Source: Candidatus Aminicenantota bacterium
Lineage (GTDB): Bacteria; Acidobacteriota; Aminicenantia; Aminicenantales; UBA4085
Assembly (NCBI GenBank): GCA_003154255.1
Contig: PMCY01000087.1
Coordinates: 201-9,877 of the forward strand
Direction: 5' to 3'
Length of the DNA: 9,677 bases
A program made the translations under genes and the position numbers. Shown here one piece after another: positions 6,044 to 9,677 of the stretch (position 1 is the stretch's first letter; each line of letters starts with the position of its first letter). The notes under the pieces are model-generated. The model made no database searches. It was not told the DNA's origin and was given only the letters and a program-made list of their open reading frames with translations.

Positions 6044-7384
6044 CTATCGTTTGCCCATCAAGCGTTCGATGTCCGCGATTTCCTTGGGGGCCGCGGCGGT
6101 CAGGACCTCGCAGCCGTCCTTGGTGATCAGGATGGTGTCTTCGATCCGTATGCCGATGGCTTTTTCGGGATAATAAAGCGCCGGCTCGATGGCGAAGACC
6201 ATGCCCTCTTCGAGCCGGGTGATGCGCGGGCCCACGTCGTGCGTGCCCATGCCGACGAAATGGCCGAAACCGCCCCGCTCGCCGCGGCCGTCGAATCCCT
6301 TTTGTTTGAGGATTTCGGCGACGTGTTCTTGGACATCGGCCGTCGTGGCGCCGGGTTTGTAGGCTTCAATGCAGGCCGTCTGGATGGCCAGAACGACTTC
6401 ATAGACCTCCCGCTGCTCCTTGGAGAAAACACCCGAGACCGGCCAGGTCCGGGTGATGTCCATGGCCATATGGTCGAGGTCCGACCCGAAGTCCATCAAA
6501 ACGAGGTCGCCGGCCTTCGTCTGCCGGCCGTTGGCTTCATAATGCCAGATGCAGGTATTGGGGCCGGAGCCGACGATGGGAGCGAAGGCCATGCCCGGCG
6601 ATCCGCCCTTGATCGTCACGAAGCGGGCGGCCGCCTCGATCTCGTATTCGAAAACGCCGGGGCGCGAGGCCAGCATGGCCGCCTTGACGGCCTCGCCGGA
6701 CAGCCGGCCGTTCCGGCGGAGGACGGCGATCTCTTCGGCGCTTTTTATCGAACGCAGGGTGTCGATGAACGGCGTGACGTCGCGGAAATCGAAGGCCGGA
6801 TAGCGCTCGCGCAGGCGCTGGACGCGAAAATCGTCCCGGGTGATCTGGGCGTTGTAGTGGGTGCGGTTCTTGCGGGCCTCAAAGATAAGGACTTCACTGC
6901 GGGCGTTGTCCACGGCGTCGCCGGGTTGGAGCCGCAGCCACAGCGCCAGCGCCCCGCGGGCGCTGCGGGCCAGATACTCATCGAAATAGCCAAGATCATA
7001 GAGATGGGAAAAGCCGAGCCGCTCCCCGGCCTTCTCGTCCTTGAGCAGGTTGGCGCCGCTGATCATCTCTTCGCGCGGCGACTGGCGCGGGAGAAACAGG
7101 TTCGTCTCCCCCGTTCGGGCATCCATGGTCAGGATGGCGCCGAGGTCCTCGACGCCGGAGAAATAATAGAAATCATTGTCCTGGCGTAGCGGTGCCGCGG
7201 CCGGCGCATGGTCTTCGCCGAAAAGGACGATCAGGCCGTCCTTGGCCTTTTCTCGAAGGGCCTGGCGGCGGCGCTGGAATTCTTCGCGGGAATAGCCCGT
7301 GCGTTGGGCCAGGGCGGGCAGGGCCGCCGAAAACAGCGCCGTCATAATGATGAACGAACGCCAAGGTCGAGGGAAGACTTTCAT
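6044..7384 (-). CDS. Exported Xaa-Pro aminopeptidase (M24B, aminopeptidase P type)
   Basis: The product removes an N-terminal residue preceding proline, using a dinuclear metal site. A signal peptide (MKVFPRPWRSFIIMTALFSA, ending ALAQ) precedes an AMP_N domain (YSREEFQRRRQALREKAKDG, then DNDFYYFSGVEDLGAIL) and the pita-bread catalytic domain. Numbered from the upstream ATG at 7405, the five metal ligands are present: D305 (MDFG), D316 (MDITRTWPV), H382 (GFGHFVGMGTHDVG), E407 (FAIEPALYY) and E422 (IRIEDTI). Subtract 7 for the start used here. I chose ATG 7384: GGAG lies 6 bases upstream and the signal peptide begins at once, while ATG 7405 adds seven polar residues and overlaps the upstream gene. 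With this start the gap to the cyclophilin stop is a single base. At 446 residues it is close to E. coli PepP plus a signal peptide; the E. coli enzyme is cytosolic, so export is a notable difference. Confidence 0.93.
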   Translation of the reverse strand: MKVFPRPWRSFIIMTALFSAALPALAQRTGYSREEFQRRRQALREKAKDGLIVLFGEDHAPAAAPLRQDNDFYYFSGVEDLGAILTMDARTGETNLFLPRQSPREEMISGANLLKDEKAGERLGFSHLYDLGYFDEYLARSARGALALWLRLQPGDAVDNARSEVLIFEARKNRTHYNAQITRDDFRVQRLRERYPAFDFRDVTPFIDTLRSIKSAEEIAVLRRNGRLSGEAVKAAMLASRPGVFEYEIEAAARFVTIKGGSPGMAFAPIVGSGPNTCIWHYEANGRQTKAGDLVLMDFGSDLDHMAMDITRTWPVSGVFSKEQREVYEVVLAIQTACIEAYKPGATTADVQEHVAEILKQKGFDGRGERGGFGHFVGMGTHDVGPRITRLEEGMVFAIEPALYYPEKAIGIRIEDTILITKDGCEVLTAAAPKEIADIERLMGKR

Positions 7385-7385
7385 T

Positions 7386-7964
7386 TTAGTCTCCGATCCG
7401 GACAATGGAGAGGATTTTTATCGCCGGCTTGAGAGTCTGCCCTTCGCATGGCGATTGGTGGATCTTCCGGACCACGTCCATCCCGGCGACGACGCGGCCG
7501 AAGGCAGCGAATCCCTGCCCGTCTTTGTTGCGCTGGCCCCCGAAATCCAGCTCGGGCTGGTCGCCGATACAGATGAAAAAGCTTGAAGTCGCCGTGTCCG
7601 GACCGCTGCGGGCCATGGAAATGGCTCCGTCAGTGTGCCGGACGCCCGTTTTGCTCGTCCGCTCCAGAGAAATGGCCGGAAGGCTTTCTTCGCTCTCAAA
7701 ATAACCGCCCTGAATGACTTCGATTTTGACTTCCTCGGGCTTTTGATTAGCCAAGGTCACGGTCCGATGGAAAACCGATCCATTATAGTTCCCGGCGTCG
7801 ACATATTTGAGGAAATTGGCAGCCGTCATCGGGGCTTTGGCCGAGTCGATCTCGACGGTGATGCCGCCGAGCGGAGTTTTAATCAAGACTTTGGGCAGCC
7901 CGGCGGAAAAAACGGGCGCTGCCGACAAGAGAAAGGCCAGCAGAGCGCCGGTCGCTTTTATCAT
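7386..7964 (-). CDS. Exported cyclophilin-type peptidyl-prolyl cis-trans isomerase
   Basis: A 192-residue protein with a signal peptide (MIKATGALLAFLLSAAPVFS, ending near AG) and one cyclophilin domain. The catalytic arginine lies in VFHRTV (R67). Other family marks are IQGGYF (Q85), ISMARS, TSSFFICIGDQPELD and GFAAFGRVVAGMDVV. The tryptophan that binds cyclosporin in human cyclophilin A is absent (PELDFGG occupies that place), as is common in bacterial members. It has a near-ideal ribosome site, AAGGAGG, 6 bases before the ATG, and is the first gene of the minus-strand operon, so the promoter should lie in 7978-8130. A TAGAAT -10-like hexamer is seen on the minus strand at 8015-8010, but no good -35 box matches it. 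Its product should act in the periplasm on proline-containing substrates. Confidence 0.93.
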   Translation of the reverse strand: MIKATGALLAFLLSAAPVFSAGLPKVLIKTPLGGITVEIDSAKAPMTAANFLKYVDAGNYNGSVFHRTVTLANQKPEEVKIEVIQGGYFESEESLPAISLERTSKTGVRHTDGAISMARSGPDTATSSFFICIGDQPELDFGGQRNKDGQGFAAFGRVVAGMDVVRKIHQSPCEGQTLKPAIKILSIVRIGD

Positions 7965-8026
7965 TTTAAGCCTCCTTGCCGCTCTGAGGGGCGGGCTTCG
8001 TACGGGGTGATTCTATTAAATGGACA

Positions 8027-8217
8027 GGGGCCGCGTCTACATTTCGCAATTCGTCGCCGGACCTCTACTTAGAACAAGAGTTTCCTTTATGAGTGGCGAA
8101 GTGTTGACGCCTGGCCTAAAATCCGGGCCGTGAATCGGGGTCGCGTCTGCAACTCGCTGATTTTGATATGATTTGACGGAGAGGGTCTCAAACAGGGCGA
8201 ATTGCAGATATGATCCC
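8027..8217. repeat. Three degenerate repeat copies, two in inverted orientation (REPIN/MITE-like)
   Basis: Copy A (8027-8053) and copy B (8137-8160) are in direct orientation and share GGGG-x-CGCGTCT, then CA and TCGC. Copy C (8197-8217) is inverted: its reverse complement reads GGGATCATATCTGCAATTCGC and matches copy B at 11 of 12 bases in TCTGCAA(C/T)TCGC. B and C thus form an 81-base unit with imperfect inverted ends. That is the size and shape of a REPIN or small MITE, often mobilised by a RAYT transposase encoded elsewhere. Copy A would be a solo remnant. No transposase is present in the window. Confidence 0.5.
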
Positions 8218-8218
8218 G

Positions 8219-8233
8219 GTCAATTCATTTGAC
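8219..8233. promoter_or_regulatory. Operator-like palindrome overlapping the -35 box
   Basis: GTCAA-TTCAT-TTGAC is a perfect 5-bp inverted repeat with a 5-base spacer. Its right arm is the first five bases of the -35 hexamer. A further GTCAA half-site occurs at 8262-8266, close to the expected transcription start. The arrangement would suit a dimeric repressor, but the arm is short and could reflect chance overlap with the promoter. Confidence 0.35.
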
Positions 8234-8257
8234 ATTCCGCAAGCTCGCGGATTAAAT
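8229..8257 (+). promoter_or_regulatory. Sigma70-type promoter for the esterase-like lipoprotein gene
   Basis: A perfect TTGACA -35 hexamer (8229-8234), a 17-base spacer and TTAAAT as -10 (8252-8257, four of six consensus bases) lie 32 bases before the ATG at 8290. A small hairpin, TCCGC-AAGCTC-GCGGA, occupies 8236-8251 in the spacer. The predicted transcript would start near 8264 and carry a leader of about 26 bases with the ribosome site. Confidence 0.6.
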
Positions 8258-8289
8258 TCGGGTCAACTGCGATTACCAGGAGGCCGGCC

Positions 8290-9677
8290 ATGCCAAAACA
8301 ATTGATCCGGAGACATCATTCCTCCGCCGCTGCTACCGTTTGCGCGCTCATTGTTTTGTTCCTAGCGGGCGGCTGCGCCCCGGCGGGCAAAACATCCGGG
8401 TTGAAGTTCGCGGTCTCTTTTACGGCGGAACGTTCGAAAGCGCCGCTCGACGGACGCATCCTGCTTCTCGTCTCCAACGACGGCACGGCCGAGCCGCGCT
8501 TTCAAATCAGCGATGGGGCGACGACCCAGCTCATTTTCGGCCTCGATGTCGACGGCCTAGCCCCGGGACAAGAGGCCCTGGTCGACGCCTCGGCTTTCGG
8601 ATACCCCCTGCGGAGCATCGCCGATCTTCCGGTCGGCGAGTACTTCGTCCAGGCCCTCCTCAACCGCTACGAAACGTTCCATCGCGCTGACGGCCACACC
8701 GTAAAGCTTCCGCCCGACAAAGGCGAGGGCCAACGCTGGAACGCCAAGCCGGGTAATTTCTACAGCACGCCAATCAAATTAAAGATCGATCCGTCTTCGG
8801 GCGAAACAATTCGCATCGCCCTCGACAAAGAAATCCCCCCGATCCCCGCGCCTCAGGACACGAAATACATCAAGCACATTAAGATCCAAAGTGATCTCCT
8901 GACGAAATTTTGGGGCACGCCGACGTATGTGGGCGCCTGCGTTCTTCTGCCCGAAGGGTTCGACGAGCATCCCAAGGCCCATTATCCCCTGATCATTTAC
9001 CACGGCCACTTCCCCTATACCTTCGACGGGTTCCGTCCGGAAGCGCCCGACCGCGACCTCAAACCCGATTACAGCGACCGATTCAAGATCGCCGGCTACA
9101 ACCGCATCCAGGAGGAGTACGCCAACCAATTCTACAAGGAGTGGACCGGAAAGAACTTTCCCCGCGTGATTCTCATAGAGATCCAACACGCCAACCCCTA
9201 TTACGACGATTCCTACGCCGTCAATTCGGCCAATCTCGGCCCCTATGGTGACGCCATCGTCCGGGAGCTCATTCCTTGCGTCGAACAAAAGTTCCGGGGC
9301 ATCGGGCAGGGCTGGGCCCGCTTCCTCTACGGCGGCTCAACCGGAGGCTGGGAAGCCCTGGCCGCCCAGATATTCTATCCCGACGATTTCAACGGATGTT
9401 ACGCCGCCTGCCCCGACCCGATCGACTTCCGCGCCTTCACCGTGGTCAATATTTACGAATACCAGGACGCTTATAACGCCGACGCTCCTTGGAAAAAAAC
9501 GCCGCGTCCCGCCCTGCGCAATTACCTGGGCGAGGTCGCTACGACCATGGAACAGGAGAACCACCGCGAGCTGGCCATCGCCGCCAAAGCCCGCTCGGGC
9601 GAGCAATGGGACATCTGGCAAGCCGTGTTCGGCCCGGTTGGCACGGACGGTTATCCCAAGCCGATCTGGGACAAGCT
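8290..9677 (+). CDS. Lipoprotein with alpha/beta-hydrolase (esterase-like) domain, 3' truncated
   Basis: The frame from ATG 8290 stays open for 462 codons to the right edge. AGGAGG lies 6 bases before the ATG. The N-terminus is a lipoprotein signal peptide: basic residues (R7, R8), a hydrophobic stretch, then LAGGC with the lipidated C29. Residues about 38-180 form a beta-rich domain (GRILLLVSNDG, DLPVGEYFVQALLNRYETFH). The catalytic domain follows, with an oxyanion-region strand YPLIIYHGHFPYTF and the nucleophile elbow YGGSTGGWEA, where Ser350 (codon 9337-9339) fits G-x-S-x-G. NSANLGPYGDAIVRELIPCV is the helix that precedes the elbow in PF00756-like esterases. The rest of the catalytic triad must lie near or beyond the edge. 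It probably hydrolyses an ester or amide substrate at the cell surface or in the periplasm; the substrate is unknown. The gene is divergent from the peptidase operon. Confidence 0.85.
   Translation, partial: MPKQLIRRHHSSAAATVCALIVLFLAGGCAPAGKTSGLKFAVSFTAERSKAPLDGRILLLVSNDGTAEPRFQISDGATTQLIFGLDVDGLAPGQEALVDASAFGYPLRSIADLPVGEYFVQALLNRYETFHRADGHTVKLPPDKGEGQRWNAKPGNFYSTPIKLKIDPSSGETIRIALDKEIPPIPAPQDTKYIKHIKIQSDLLTKFWGTPTYVGACVLLPEGFDEHPKAHYPLIIYHGHFPYTFDGFRPEAPDRDLKPDYSDRFKIAGYNRIQEEYANQFYKEWTGKNFPRVILIEIQHANPYYDDSYAVNSANLGPYGDAIVRELIPCVEQKFRGIGQGWARFLYGGSTGGWEALAAQIFYPDDFNGCYAACPDPIDFRAFTVVNIYEYQDAYNADAPWKKTPRPALRNYLGEVATTMEQENHRELAIAAKARSGEQWDIWQAVFGPVGTDGYPKPIWDK

Larger units (their letters stand above)
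7965..8289. other. Divergent intergenic region: repeats and promoters
   Basis: This 325-base gap separates two divergent transcription units and contains no supportable gene. From left to right it holds the cyclophilin ribosome site (7971-7977), three degenerate copies of a repeat (8027-8217), an operator-like palindrome and promoter for the esterase gene (8219-8257), and that gene's ribosome site (8278-8283). Confidence 0.7.

Noticed and set aside
6239..7189. 316-codon open frame on the plus strand
   Set aside because: It lies antisense within the aminopeptidase P gene, whose five metal ligands are intact. Long antisense frames are expected at this G+C content.
8104..8122. TTGACG and TAAAAT hexamers in the divergent region
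   Set aside because: Each resembles a promoter box, but they are only 7 bases apart, too close to act together.
1..9677. CRISPR arrays, tRNA or rRNA genes, insertion sequences
   Set aside because: I saw no regularly spaced repeats, no cloverleaf or rRNA signature, and no transposase or integrase motifs on either strand. This is reading by eye; a covariance-model scan would settle tRNA and small RNA.

Overview
The window looks like chromosomal DNA of a G+C-rich, Gram-negative-type heterotroph that exports many enzymes. The sortilin-like BNR protein, the cluster of exported M24 and M28 peptidases, and the ECF sigma factor with a one-helix membrane partner suggest Acidobacteriota or the related Aminicenantes (OP8) lineage. 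That assignment is inference from protein style, not from a marker gene. I found no rRNA, tRNA, CRISPR array, transposase or phage gene.

Plus strand, 2-3780. The window opens inside the C-terminal half of a VPS10/sortilin-like BNR-repeat protein. A 258-base spacer rich in small hairpins follows, then a 114-residue helix-hairpin-helix protein of the Cdd1 ('pathogenicity locus') family. Next comes a compact three-gene unit: an ECF-type sigma factor, a tiny single-pass membrane protein in the anti-sigma position that overlaps it by 8 bases, and an exported protein with a secretin N-domain-like region but no secretin barrel. This unit is visibly poorer in G+C than its surroundings. It is the best candidate here for an undescribed system: an envelope-sensing sigma switch with a stand-alone secretin-like periplasmic part.

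Minus strand, 7964 to 3882. Four exported proteins form a tight operon, in transcription order: a cyclophilin-type prolyl isomerase, an M24B Xaa-Pro aminopeptidase, a parvulin-type prolyl isomerase and an M28 aminopeptidase with a PA-like insert. Spacings are 1 base, 18 bases and a 4-base overlap at most. Two unrelated prolyl isomerases beside an aminopeptidase that cleaves before proline suggest a periplasmic module for degrading proline-containing peptides. The operon converges on the sigma unit, with a weak terminator-like hairpin in the 101-base gap.

Plus strand, 7965 to the end. A 325-base divergent region holds three degenerate copies of a repeat, two of them inverted as in a REPIN or MITE, and then a good sigma70-type promoter with an operator-like palindrome on its -35 box. 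This drives a lipoprotein with an alpha/beta-hydrolase (esterase-like) domain that runs off the right edge. That gene has no stop codon in the window but is open for 462 codons.
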